Below, one piece after another: positions 28,525-35,904 of a stretch of DNA of 64,000 nucleotides. The notes under the pieces are model-generated. The model ran no database searches and was not told where the DNA came from. It saw only the letters and a list, made by a program, of their open reading frames with translations. The position numbers were made by a program, and so were the translations under genes. Numbering within the stretch: position 1 is the first letter of the stretch; the number at the start of each line of letters is the position of its first letter. Origin of the DNA: Chryseobacterium lathyri (GTDB lineage Bacteria; Bacteroidota; Bacteroidia; Flavobacteriales; Weeksellaceae); NCBI RefSeq assembly GCF_030812195.1, contig NZ_JAUSSF010000004.1:62001-126000 (forward strand), written 5' to 3'.

Positions 28525-28914
28525 TCAGACAACATGCTCAAATTTTGGGTCTTTTTCCATTGCCTTATTAAGCACCAATCGGTTTTCTTCGCCCCATTGT
28601 TCAATAGTTAAGATCAATGGTAACAGTTTTTCGCCAAGTTCTGTGAGTTCATATTCAACTTTAGGAACTTTGGTGTGGAAAGTTTTTTTATTGATAAATC
28701 CGTGCAATACTAATTCCTGCAACTGTTTATCCATCACTCTTCTGTCGGCATTTGGAATTTTGCGCTGTAATTCACTTGGACGTTTGAGGTTTTGGGAAAT
28801 ATAATAAACAAGCATCAGTTTCCATTTGCCATTCAGAAGTTCTTTGAAAAACTGCAATCCGCAATCAAGCTGAACGGGTGTTTTCTTTTGATACATAAAT
28901 AATGATTTTGCCAC
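28525..28914 (-). CDS. HxlR-family winged-helix regulator
   Basis: 129 residues with the MarR-like HxlR core: DCGLQFFKELLNGKWKLMLVYYI, then RPSELQRKIPNADRRVMDKQLQELVLHGFI and a wing VEYELTELGEKLLP. The Cys near residue 18 sits where redox- or quinone-sensing HxlR proteins (YodB, HypR) carry their reactive cysteine. It is divergent from the EthD gene, and the intergenic space holds a perfect 20-bp palindrome, so it most likely controls that gene and itself. Confidence 0.92.
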   Translation of the reverse strand: MAKSLFMYQKKTPVQLDCGLQFFKELLNGKWKLMLVYYISQNLKRPSELQRKIPNADRRVMDKQLQELVLHGFINKKTFHTKVPKVEYELTELGEKLLPLILTIEQWGEENRLVLNKAMEKDPKFEHVV

Positions 28915-28957
28915 TGTAAAATTACAAGTTTTTCAACTGGATGGCAACCGATTAAGA

Positions 28958-28977
28958 TACGCATAAATTTATGCGTA
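28958..28977. promoter_or_regulatory. 20-bp perfect palindrome, HxlR operator candidate
   Basis: TACGCATAAATTTATGCGTA is self-complementary over its full length. It lies 44 bp before the HxlR start and directly abuts the -33 box of the EthD promoter, the classical place for a repressor of both divergent genes. Confidence 0.7.
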
Positions 28978-28978
28978 A

Positions 28979-29009
28979 TTGCCCAATAAAGGGAAGCATT
29001 CTACTTTTA
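28979..29009 (+). promoter_or_regulatory. Promoter of the EthD gene
   Basis: TTG (28979-28981), 20-base spacer, TACTTTTA (29002-29009; one mismatch to TAnnTTTG), 25 bp before the ATG at 29035. The spacer equals that of the 16392-16422 promoter. Confidence 0.55.
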
Positions 29010-29034
29010 CACAAAATAAAATTATAAACAGACA

Positions 29035-29379
29035 ATGATTAAATTCACGTTTTTAGTACAGAAGCTACCAAGCCTGAGCCTTGAAGAATTTATAGATTAT
29101 CATAAAAATCAACACGCTCCATTATTCTGTTCCATCCCCGAAACAGAACTATACGTTAGAAAGTATGTAGTTAACCACCCTATAGTAGCAGAAGGTTTCC
29201 CTAAGCCTTTATACGATGCTGTAGTGGAAATCTCGTTTGACTCGTTTGAGGATTTCAACACCTTCTTTAACTCAGAAAATTATTTAACAAAGGTTCGTCC
29301 CGATGAGCCCAAATTTTTTGATAATGAAAATTATATTGCAATGGCAACTAATGAGACAATAATTAAAGCTGGCGCATAA
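29035..29379 (+). CDS. EthD-domain protein
   Basis: 114-residue ferredoxin-like alpha-beta barrel protein. The EthD signature is seen at LSLEEFIDYHKNQHAPLF (about 14-31), with FFDNENYIAMATNE at the end. EthD-type proteins accompany oxidative degradation pathways and some dimeric alpha/beta-barrel enzymes; the reaction here is unknown. It is single, driven by its own promoter, flanked by the HxlR operator and closed by a strong terminator. A role in handling a reactive or aromatic compound sensed by HxlR is inferred. Confidence 0.82.
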   Translation: MIKFTFLVQKLPSLSLEEFIDYHKNQHAPLFCSIPETELYVRKYVVNHPIVAEGFPKPLYDAVVEISFDSFEDFNTFFNSENYLTKVRPDEPKFFDNENYIAMATNETIIKAGA

Positions 29380-29488
29380 TTAATACCCTATCAATGCCGC
29401 ATATTTAAACCATTATTGGTTAGATGTGCGCTATTTAAATGAAAAGAAGATGAAAGATAATATAGTCCTGTCATGTTCACACAAAGCC

Positions 29489-29522
29489 AAATGGCGCCAC
29501 TTTTCTCAAAGTGGCGCCATTT
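29489..29522. terminator. Strong bidirectional terminator
   Basis: Perfect 15-bp stem (AAATGGCGCCACTTT with its complement) and a TCTC loop, between the convergent EthD and dioxygenase genes, with A/T runs at both ends. Confidence 0.85.
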
Positions 29523-29573
29523 TAAGCTGACATCTATAATCGAACATCGCAGAAGTAATTATAGATTCTTCTA

Positions 29574-30350
29574 TTAATCCAACGCTAAGCGAATGGCCTG
29601 CTCAACAGGTGAATAGTCATTAGCATTTGAAATGTTTAATTCACCTTTTAAAAACAATGGCGGTTGTGCCATAAATCTGGGCACTGTTCCTTTGTGAGAT
29701 TGGGCAGAATGTATCAGAAAAGGATGGCATAGATACACCGTTCCTGCTTTACCCGTCGCAAATACTTTTTTTCGTTCGGGCAGGTTATCCGATTCATTGG
29801 CAATTTGTAAAAACGAAAGACCTTCTTCCCCTTTATCAGCCAAAAGTCGCGCAATATCCATATGAGAGCCCTCATAAATGACCGTAGGTGCATCATTTTC
29901 ACTTACATCTGAATACAATGCCAACATCAGCAAAGCTCTTCCTTTTGATTTAATATTTACACGCCATTCAAAATAATTATTCGGATCGTTACCCGGAAAA
30001 CCTGCATCTACATGCTTTCCTGTATCATTCGACTGCCTGGTTGTTGGAAATCTCACAGGAAATGCCCCAACACTCTGACAGGGAATCCACCTATCCTTTC
30101 CCACCAACTGGTTATAAATTGAGTGTAATTTTGCTGTGTTCAGCGATTTGACAAAAGGGGGCTGAGAATACATTCCCAACCAGACAACCGGTTCTGTCCA
30201 AGTTGTTGGGTTTGACCTTTCAAAAGGGATTTCCTTCCATAAAATATCTAATACCTCATCTGCAATTTCCTGTGAAAATGCATGATCAATACGAATAAAA
30301 CCATTTTGTATAAAATGTTCTATTTCAGTTATATTTAAAATATCTGACAT
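29574..30350 (-). CDS. Phytanoyl-CoA dioxygenase family (Fe(II)/2-oxoglutarate) protein
   Basis: 258 residues. The iron site reads HVD (His113, Asp115), with the distal His within LCHPFLIHSAQSH (about residue 210-218) and a likely 2-oxoglutarate-binding Arg in PRFMAQPP. The double-stranded beta-helix fold is implied by these spacings. Family members hydroxylate diverse small molecules; the substrate here is unknown. The gene lies downstream of the AraC gene on the same strand but has its own promoter box and is separated by a terminator, so it is probably an independent unit. Confidence 0.85.
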   Translation of the reverse strand: MSDILNITEIEHFIQNGFIRIDHAFSQEIADEVLDILWKEIPFERSNPTTWTEPVVWLGMYSQPPFVKSLNTAKLHSIYNQLVGKDRWIPCQSVGAFPVRFPTTRQSNDTGKHVDAGFPGNDPNNYFEWRVNIKSKGRALLMLALYSDVSENDAPTVIYEGSHMDIARLLADKGEEGLSFLQIANESDNLPERKKVFATGKAGTVYLCHPFLIHSAQSHKGTVPRFMAQPPLFLKGELNISNANDYSPVEQAIRLALD

Positions 30351-30424
30351 AAAATTTGAGTTTAAAACTAATAAGGCATACCAATCTCATTAGTTATGTT
30401 TATAAAAAAGTATGTAAAGAAACA

Positions 30425-30445
30425 CGCTAATAAACGGTATTAGCG
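30425..30445. promoter_or_regulatory. Inverted repeat in the dioxygenase leader
   Basis: CGCTAATA and TATTAGCG around a 5-base centre, 75-95 bp upstream of the dioxygenase start and downstream of its -7 box. It may be an operator or a leader hairpin. Confidence 0.4.
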
Positions 30446-30504
30446 GAAAGCTTAAGAATTAAGCTGAAAAAGGATATTATAACATTACTGTCATTGTCAT
30501 ATTG

Positions 30505-30512
30505 CAAAAATA
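30505..30512 (-). promoter_or_regulatory. Candidate -7 box for the dioxygenase gene
   Basis: Exact TATTTTTG on the minus strand, about 155 bp before the start at 30350, just past the AraC terminator. Confidence 0.4.
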
Positions 30513-30513
30513 A

Positions 30514-30554
30514 AAAAATGATAATCATATACACTATTGGTGACTATCATTTTT
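30514..30554 (-). terminator. Terminator of the AraC gene
   Basis: On the minus strand a 10-bp outer stem (AAAAATGATA / TATCATTTTT) with a partly paired interior, ending in a T run, 22 bp past the AraC stop. Confidence 0.55.
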
Positions 30555-30575
30555 CTGTTGTAGGCATCGCGAATG

Positions 30576-31490
30576 TCAATTAAATGACTGTCTAAATACC
30601 AATGGTGTCTGGTTCGTTTTATTTTTAAACACTTTGCTGAATGATTGCGGATATTCAAAACCTAATCGATATGCGATTTCACTTACGGATAATTTTGTTG
30701 TCGATAAGAGTTCTTTGGCCTTTTCTAAAAGCTGGTTTTGAATATGTTGTTGTGTGGTTTGTCCTGTCAGGTTTTTCAGCATATCGTTTAGATAATGAGG
30801 GGATACAAACAACTTTTCGGCAAAGTATTGAACGGTCGGTAATCCTGCTACACTCAAGTCATCATTCTGATAGTATGTACTCAGCAAATCTTCAAATTTT
30901 AAAAACAGATCATTTGACACTTTTTTTCGTGTGATGAATTGACGATTGTAAAAACGGTTGCAATAATTCAGTAACAAATCAATATGAGAAACAACAACAT
31001 CTTGCGTGTAATTGTCTATCATTGCTTCAATTTCTTGTTGTAGATTCTGCATTAATCCTGCGATAATGGTTTCTTCTTTGTCTGAAAGGTGTAATGCTTC
31101 ATTATTAGCATAAGAGAAAAACCCATATTCTTTAATGCGTTTTGCCAAAGAGTAACTTTGAATAAAATCGGGATGAAAAACAAGCATCCAGCCTTCTGCT
31201 TTTGCTGTACTGTTTTCTTCTATCGAAAACATTTGTTTTGGTGCAAAAAATGTCATTATCCCATCGTCAAAATCATAATATTGTTGCCCATATTTTATTC
31301 TTCCGTCAAAATTCTTTTTCAAATAAATGGAATAGTAATTAAAGACAATCGTGCTCACTTCTTCTGTACCGATACAGCCAAGATCATCAAGATTTACAAC
31401 ACTGACCAAAGGGTGCGTCGGTTTTTTGATATTCAGAAAATGATGCAGTTCTGAAACCGAGTTAAGAAAATAAGTCTTATTGTTTTTCAT
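30576..31490 (-). CDS. AraC-family regulator (next to aldo/keto reductase)
   Basis: 304 residues: N-terminal cupin-like sensor (about 1-190, YGQQYYDFDDGIMTFFAPKQ) and C-terminal AraC double HTH (about 205-303, VQYFAEKLFVSPHYLNDMLK and VSEIAYRLGFEYPQSFSKVFK). It is a clear paralogue of the regulator at 48363 (shared YGQQYYDFD.GIM, FHPDF and TGQTTQQHIQN blocks). It lies 57 bp downstream of the aldo/keto reductase gene. The reductase promoter carries a direct-repeat operator of the AraC type, so this protein most likely activates that gene. Confidence 0.92.
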   Translation of the reverse strand: MKNNKTYFLNSVSELHHFLNIKKPTHPLVSVVNLDDLGCIGTEEVSTIVFNYYSIYLKKNFDGRIKYGQQYYDFDDGIMTFFAPKQMFSIEENSTAKAEGWMLVFHPDFIQSYSLAKRIKEYGFFSYANNEALHLSDKEETIIAGLMQNLQQEIEAMIDNYTQDVVVSHIDLLLNYCNRFYNRQFITRKKVSNDLFLKFEDLLSTYYQNDDLSVAGLPTVQYFAEKLFVSPHYLNDMLKNLTGQTTQQHIQNQLLEKAKELLSTTKLSVSEIAYRLGFEYPQSFSKVFKNKTNQTPLVFRQSFN

Positions 31491-31505
31491 ACTATAAATT
31501 TAATA

Positions 31506-31542
31506 AAAACAGCGGATAAGCAATTCAGTTATCCGCTGTTTT
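31506..31542 (-). terminator. Hairpin between aldo/keto reductase and AraC genes
   Basis: Perfect 14-bp stem (AAAACAGCGGATAA with its complement) and a 9-base loop, beginning 5 bp after the reductase stop. The minus-strand T tract after it is short (TTTT then TATT), so read-through into the AraC gene is possible. Confidence 0.7.
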
Positions 31543-31547
31543 GTATC

Positions 31548-32558
31548 TTACAAATTAACGCCTTTCATTGATGCTGCGTCATATCTTGCACCATTATCTG
31601 TTCCTAATGGAATAATTTTCTCCAATCGGTCCAAATCTTCTTGCGTTAACGACATGCCTGCTGCTGCTATATTTTCTTCCACATATTTCACGCGTTTTGT
31701 GCCGGGAATAGGTGCATGTCCCTTGGCAATAACCCAGGCAATAGCCAATTGTGCAGAAGTAATATTTTTTTCGGCTGCCACTTTTTTAATTTCATTCACC
31801 AACTCCACATTCTTGTAAAATTGCTCGCCTTGATATTTGGGAATAAATTTTCTAAAATCATTTTCGTTAAAATCTTCAGGCTTTTGTATTTCGCCGTTTA
31901 GAAAACCCCTTCCTACTGGTGAATAAGCAATTAGACTGATGCCTAATTCTTGCAGCGTATCCAGAATGCCCAATTCTTCAATTTGTCTTTCAAACAAGGA
32001 GTATTCCGACTGTACTGCCGTAAGCGGGTGAATTTTGTGTGCTTTTCTGATGGTTTCAGAACCTACTTCAGAAAGACCAATATATTTTACTTTGCCTTCT
32101 TTTACTAATTCGCCCATTGCTTCAACAGTCTCTTCAATTGGTGTATTGGTATCCAGTCGATGTAGATAATACAGATCAATGTAATCAGTACCAAGGTTTT
32201 TTAGTGAACGCTCTACGGCTTTTTTTACATAATTTTTACTGCCATTGAATGCTCCTGTTGCTTGTCCGTTATCGTCAATTTCAAAGCCGAATTTTGTGGC
32301 TATTATGTATTTCTCCCTGTTTCCCTGAATAGCTTTTGAAATCAGCCTTTCGTTAAGAAAAGGACCATATATATCTGCCGTGTCCAAAAAATTACCGCCC
32401 AACTCTAATGAACGATGAATGGTAGCAATCGCTTCTTTTTCATCTGCTTTTCCATAAATATCTCCACCAAACCCGGTTGTCATACCCATACAGCCAAGAC
32501 CGATAGCTGGAATCACCAATCCTTCACTTCCTAATTTTACTTTTTTGATTGTACTCAT
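31548..32558 (-). CDS. Aldo/keto reductase
   Basis: 336 residues, TIM-barrel NADPH-dependent reductase of the YajO/AKR13-like type. The catalytic tetrad is readable: Asp59 and Tyr64 (FLDTADIYG), Lys89 (ATKFGF) and His133 (LYYLHR). The C-terminal cofactor segment reads IPGTKRVKYVEENIAAAG. It reduces aldehydes or ketones in the cytoplasm; the natural substrate is unknown. It has a promoter with a two-site direct-repeat operator, and the AraC gene follows. Confidence 0.93.
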   Translation of the reverse strand: MSTIKKVKLGSEGLVIPAIGLGCMGMTTGFGGDIYGKADEKEAIATIHRSLELGGNFLDTADIYGPFLNERLISKAIQGNREKYIIATKFGFEIDDNGQATGAFNGSKNYVKKAVERSLKNLGTDYIDLYYLHRLDTNTPIEETVEAMGELVKEGKVKYIGLSEVGSETIRKAHKIHPLTAVQSEYSLFERQIEELGILDTLQELGISLIAYSPVGRGFLNGEIQKPEDFNENDFRKFIPKYQGEQFYKNVELVNEIKKVAAEKNITSAQLAIAWVIAKGHAPIPGTKRVKYVEENIAAAGMSLTQEDLDRLEKIIPLGTDNGARYDAASMKGVNL

Positions 32559-32583
32559 AAAATTACATTTTAAATATTCAATG

Positions 32584-32644
32584 CAAATGTCAAACTATTG
32601 TTTTAAAAAAAAGTATCTAAATGGGATGTAGTTGTATCCAAATG
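32584..32644 (-). promoter_or_regulatory. AraC-type operator and promoter of the aldo/keto reductase
   Basis: On the minus strand CATTTGGATAC (32634-32644) and CATTTAGATAC (32613-32623) are direct repeats, 10 of 11 identical, exactly 21 bp apart. The -7 box GACATTTG (32584-32591) lies 21 bp after the second repeat. The same layout occurs at 47300-47361 before the epimerase gene. Confidence 0.65.
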
Positions 32645-32846
32645 AGAGAGGTTAATAATTTCCTTCACTCAATAATCTGAGGAAATTTAAAAATCAAGAA
32701 TAGAAAATAATTTTTGGTGTCTTAATAAAACAACTGCCTGAACTCCAAAGGCGAAACATTGGTCTTCGTTTTGAACAATTTGTGGGAATGTTATGCAGGG
32801 GCAGGCAAGAATACAAGGAAAGTTATATTGACAAGATAATACAGAA

Positions 32847-32863
32847 TTTACCAAATGGTAAAT
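32847..32863. promoter_or_regulatory. Crp-type operator, copy 1
   Basis: TTTACCAAATGGTAAAT contains the dyad TTTACC-N4-GGTAAA. It lies 33 bp upstream of the regulator start at 32896 and is repeated exactly at 33475-33491. Confidence 0.65.
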
Positions 32864-32882
32864 ACCAGCAAATAACAATTGC

Positions 32883-32890
32883 TAACTTTG
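32883..32890 (+). promoter_or_regulatory. Candidate -7 box of the Crp/Fnr gene
   Basis: Exact TAACTTTG ends only 5 bp before ATG 32896. If it is used, the message would be almost leaderless. It also argues against the longer frame starting at 32782. Confidence 0.4.
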
Positions 32891-32895
32891 CAAAG

Positions 32896-33465
32896 ATGAA
32901 TGAATTAATAAACTATATTTTACATTTTGGCGATCTGAACCAACAACAAGTTGAATTTATCAAAAGTAAAACTATTGAATTGGAACTGAAAAAAGATGAT
33001 TATTTTTCCGAAGCAGGAAAAATTCCAAAATACATTGGTTTTGTTTTGGAAGGCGTTTTTCGTTTTTGCTATTACAATAATAAGGGCGAAGAAATAACCT
33101 ATTACTTTATTAGCGAAAACAGTTTTGTTTCAGACCAGCAAAAATTTGATGCACAAGCAGCAGCAACTGATTACATCCAAGCTGTTACCGATTGTAAAAT
33201 GCTGGTGTTCTCTAAAAAAGATTGGGACGAAATTTTAAATACAATTCTGGATTGGGATAAGATTTCTGCTAAAATAACACACAAATGTTTAACCGAAGCG
33301 ATGGACAGAAGAAGTCCGTTGGTTTCTGAAGATGGGACTACTCGTTACCTGTCATTCCTCGAAAAATATCCAATGCTTATCAATCGTGTTCCGCTTTCCT
33401 TGGTTGCTTCGTACTTGGGCATTACACAACAATCGTTGAGTAGAATTAGAAAAAACATTCGCTAA
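32896..33465 (+). CDS. Crp/Fnr-family transcriptional regulator
   Basis: The start is ATG 32896 (MNELINYILHFGDLNQQQ), which gives the usual 189 residues; an upstream start at 32782 would place the operator inside the gene. The jelly-roll domain spans about 25-120 (KKDDYFSEAGKIPKYIGFVLEGVFRF) and the HTH is LSLVASYLGITQQSLSRIRKN. An exact 17-bp dyad site precedes both this gene and the SDR gene 80 bp downstream, indicating autoregulation and control of the SDR. It is the third such regulator-oxidoreductase pairing in the window. Confidence 0.88.
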   Translation: MNELINYILHFGDLNQQQVEFIKSKTIELELKKDDYFSEAGKIPKYIGFVLEGVFRFCYYNNKGEEITYYFISENSFVSDQQKFDAQAAATDYIQAVTDCKMLVFSKKDWDEILNTILDWDKISAKITHKCLTEAMDRRSPLVSEDGTTRYLSFLEKYPMLINRVPLSLVASYLGITQQSLSRIRKNIR

Positions 33466-33474
33466 AAATCTCTT

Positions 33475-33491
33475 TTTACCAAATGGTAAAT
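33475..33491. promoter_or_regulatory. Crp-type operator, copy 2
   Basis: Identical TTTACCAAATGGTAAAT, 10 bp after the regulator stop and 54 bp before the SDR start (33545). A near -7 box GAGCTTTG lies at 33512-33519. Confidence 0.65.
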
Positions 33492-33544
33492 GTTTTTATT
33501 TTTAAAGTTTGGAGCTTTGTATCATTAGTTTAAAACAAAATATA

Positions 33545-34408
33545 ATGAGCAAAAAAATCGTATTAATTACAGGAACAAATAGCGGATTTGGATGGCTTAC
33601 CGCAAAAAGTGTTGCAGCTTTGGGACATCAAGTTTACGCAACAATGAGAGATACAAACGGTAAAAATTCAGATAAAGCAAAAGCCCTTTCAGAGATAGAA
33701 AACATCACAGTTTTGGATGTTGCACTTACGGACGAAAATAGTGTCCAGAATGCCATAGATACAATCATTGCAAAAGAAGGAACAATAAATGTTCTGGTAA
33801 ACAATGCGGGTTTTAGCAGAAACGGTGTGGCCGAAAGTTTTACCACCGCTGATGTGCAAGAAATATTCGATATCAATGTCATCGCACCTTGGCGACTGAT
33901 GAAATTGGTGTTGCCATTTATGCGTAAACAATCCGAAGGTCTGATCATCAACATCACCAGTGGATTTGGTACCGTTTCGTTTCCTTTTGCAACGATGTAC
34001 AGTGCTTCAAAATTTGGATTGGAAGGTATCAGCGAAGGTTTGCATTACGAAGTAAGGCCGTTGGGTGTGGATGTTGCCATCCTACAACCAGGTGCTTTCC
34101 CGACAGAGATGTCACAAAAATTCAACCCTGGTTCCGACGCTTCGGTTAACGATGCTTACCAAGCCATAGCAGATTATCCTAATAAAATGGGTGCTGCTAT
34201 TGGCAAGGCATTCGAAACCTTAAATCCTAATCCGCAAGATGTAGCAGATGCCGTGGTAGACTTAATCAGCTTACCCAAAGGTCAGCGACCGATAAGAACC
34301 AATGTTGACCCTTTCACAGGACAATACATCAAAGCTGCAAATGATGCCGTACAAGTTGAATATGATAAAGCGTTAACGGCCTTTGGATTGCAAGATCTGT
34401 TGAAGTAA
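33545..34408 (+). CDS. Short-chain dehydrogenase/reductase
   Basis: The start is ATG 33545 (MSKKIVLITGTNSGFG), not the frame start at 33509. 287 residues: cofactor motif TGTNSGFG (about 8-15), NNAGFS (NAG motif near 90), ITSGFG with the catalytic Ser, and YSASKFG (Tyr-Lys pair near 155-160). It resembles SDRs acting on carbonyl compounds or 17-beta-hydroxysteroid-dehydrogenase-like enzymes; the substrate is unknown. Preceded by the dyad operator shared with its neighbouring regulator and followed by a terminator. Confidence 0.9.
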   Translation: MSKKIVLITGTNSGFGWLTAKSVAALGHQVYATMRDTNGKNSDKAKALSEIENITVLDVALTDENSVQNAIDTIIAKEGTINVLVNNAGFSRNGVAESFTTADVQEIFDINVIAPWRLMKLVLPFMRKQSEGLIINITSGFGTVSFPFATMYSASKFGLEGISEGLHYEVRPLGVDVAILQPGAFPTEMSQKFNPGSDASVNDAYQAIADYPNKMGAAIGKAFETLNPNPQDVADAVVDLISLPKGQRPIRTNVDPFTGQYIKAANDAVQVEYDKALTAFGLQDLLK

Positions 34409-34431
34409 GAAATCCCCTTAAAATACAACTC

Positions 34432-34456
34432 AAAACCCTCATTGATTGAGGGTTTT
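34432..34456 (+). terminator. Terminator of the SDR gene
   Basis: Stem AAAACCCTCA / TGAGGGTTTT with a 5-base loop. Confidence 0.8.
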
Positions 34457-34457
34457 A

Positions 34458-34719
34458 TTATAATATCTGGTATAGAAGATAACAAGAATTAGTAATATCA
34501 CTATCGTTCCTGTGGCCAGAGTTGGATGTTTTGTTCTGCCAATTGATGTTTGTAGTAGAAATTGTGCCTATTATCCTTTGCTCCATATTATAAAGAATAA
34601 TAGCACCTGCACCTTTTTTACGTGCAGATTGCACTATTTTTTGTTGAATCCAGAACCAAAAATGCCCGAAATACCATCTATTTTGCCGATAACTTCATAG
34701 CTTTTTTTAACATTAATTT
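34458..34719 (-). pseudogene. Frameshifted small lipoprotein-like gene remnant
   Basis: The minus strand reads KSYEVIGKIDGISGIFGSGF then NKK-stop; one extra A in the A6 run restores the frame to IVQSARKKGAGAIILYNMEQRIIGT, ending at a stop near 34458. This matches the feel of small Bacteroidetes lipoproteins with 'GISGxFGxGFNKKLVxxAxxKGAdAIiiyn'. No start codon remains, and the 5' end overlaps the stop of the 34720 gene. Confidence 0.45.
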
Positions 34720-35286
34720 TTAGTGTAAATAATTTTGTATTATAAATAGAATATCAAAGACAAGCAAAATGAAGAAAATTCCAATCTGTACTTTTTCATT
34801 TGATGATTTAATCCCGACGATACAAAGGGCGATATGCAGTAGATTTCTTGCCGGATATGTCCAATGCAGCGATTGGAAATAATCTTTGCCCTTCAAAAGA
34901 GAATCTCCAAAATCTATCACAAAAACAAGGATTTGAAAAAAGAAAAACCAGTTTTTTCTGGAAAAAAAGTAATCTTTGTAACCGCCATATTCATTAATAT
35001 CATCCGGGAAAATCAAAACACACAGTATGTAATACAATGTGGTATAGATGATTAAAAATAAGTAGGTGAAAAAATTCCAGTCCTGAACCATTTCTAGACG
35101 ATGTTCCCACCACCAAAAAAGTATAATTAAAATAAAAACATAAAACACCCAGCATAAATGCAGCCAGTATATGGATTTTCTTTTTGTTGGATGGTCTATT
35201 AATTTAACTGTATTTTTTAGCAATTGAGCTACTCCAAAGCCCAAAATCATACTTATTATAACCCTGATATGAGAAAATGCGTCCAT
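34720..35286 (-). CDS. Multi-pass membrane protein of unknown function
   Basis: 188 residues with about five or six predicted membrane helices (ISMILGFGVAQLL, IYWLHLCWVFYVFILIILFWW, YLFLIIYTTLYYILCVLIF, FFFFQILVFVIDF, ARNLLHIALCIVGI, IGIFFILLVFDILFII) and short polar loops. It is rich in Trp, Phe and Tyr. I do not recognise a named family. It lies between two broken genes with no clear operon partner. Confidence 0.7.
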   Translation of the reverse strand: MDAFSHIRVIISMILGFGVAQLLKNTVKLIDHPTKRKSIYWLHLCWVFYVFILIILFWWWEHRLEMVQDWNFFTYLFLIIYTTLYYILCVLIFPDDINEYGGYKDYFFSRKNWFFFFQILVFVIDFGDSLLKGKDYFQSLHWTYPARNLLHIALCIVGIKSSNEKVQIGIFFILLVFDILFIIQNYLH

Positions 35287-35316
35287 TATTTTTTATGATT
35301 TGGTGATTTTTTTAGA

Positions 35317-35834
35317 TTAATGAGCTTGCCCTATATCTAATCTGTCAAATTTGCCATCAGGATTTTCGTGGAAATGTAAAAATACAGGAAAAGTACCCCA
35401 TTGTCCGGCTTTGAAGTTTCCTTTGAGGTCCTTCCCCGTTCGTTACAGTATCGATGGTTAGAAATACTTCTTTACCACAGGCTTCTTTTACAAAACTTTG
35501 AAAGTTTCGTGGGTTGCCATCGTCGGTCATTGTGGCGTCTGCAGTAAAATAACTGCCGTTCTCCAAATCCACATTTACATAGGTATAGCCTGGTGTAAGG
35601 GTTAAATATTTATTTATCTTAAAATTAGGCAATATCGGTAGGGCTAAAACCACCATAAATAAGCAATTTATTGTTTTTAGGAATATCCATACTTGCACCG
35701 GCAACCAAAAAGGAACTCACACCATCAATATCTTGAGCCTTTAAAAATTGTGTCGAAAAAGTAAAAAATACAGTTAGCGCAACTGTTTTTAAGAGTTTTG
35801 GATATTTAGTTTTTAATTTCATTTGTGTTTCCAA
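35317..35834 (-). pseudogene. Broken outer-membrane protein gene fused to an unrelated 3' part
   Basis: From ATG 35834 the frame gives a signal peptide and DGVSSFLVAGASMDIPKNN, then IYGGFSPTD and a stop. A second frame continues ILPNFKINKYLTLTPGYTYVNV, so a small internal deletion has occurred. From about 35580 the text changes to SYFTADATMTDDGNPRNFQS ... FLTIDTVTNGEG, and a further one-base shift is needed to read DLKGNFKAGQWGTFPVFLHF and HENPDGKFDRLDIGQAH, ending at 35317. The first half looks like a porin-like protein; the second half is a different, soluble-looking domain. At least three lesions are present. Confidence 0.6.
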
Positions 35835-35904
35835 ATACAGGCAGGATAAAAGAAAACGAAAAACAGATCATATTCTATTTCCCGTTTTCATTGAAAAAAA
35901 CAGA

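Noticed and set aside
28493..28804. 103-codon plus-strand ORF opposite the HxlR gene
   Set aside because: It is antisense to a clear winged-helix protein and has no family resemblance.
32782..32895. N-terminal extension of the Crp/Fnr gene to 32782
   Set aside because: It would put the dyad operator and an exact -7 box inside the coding region and add 38 residues not seen in the family.
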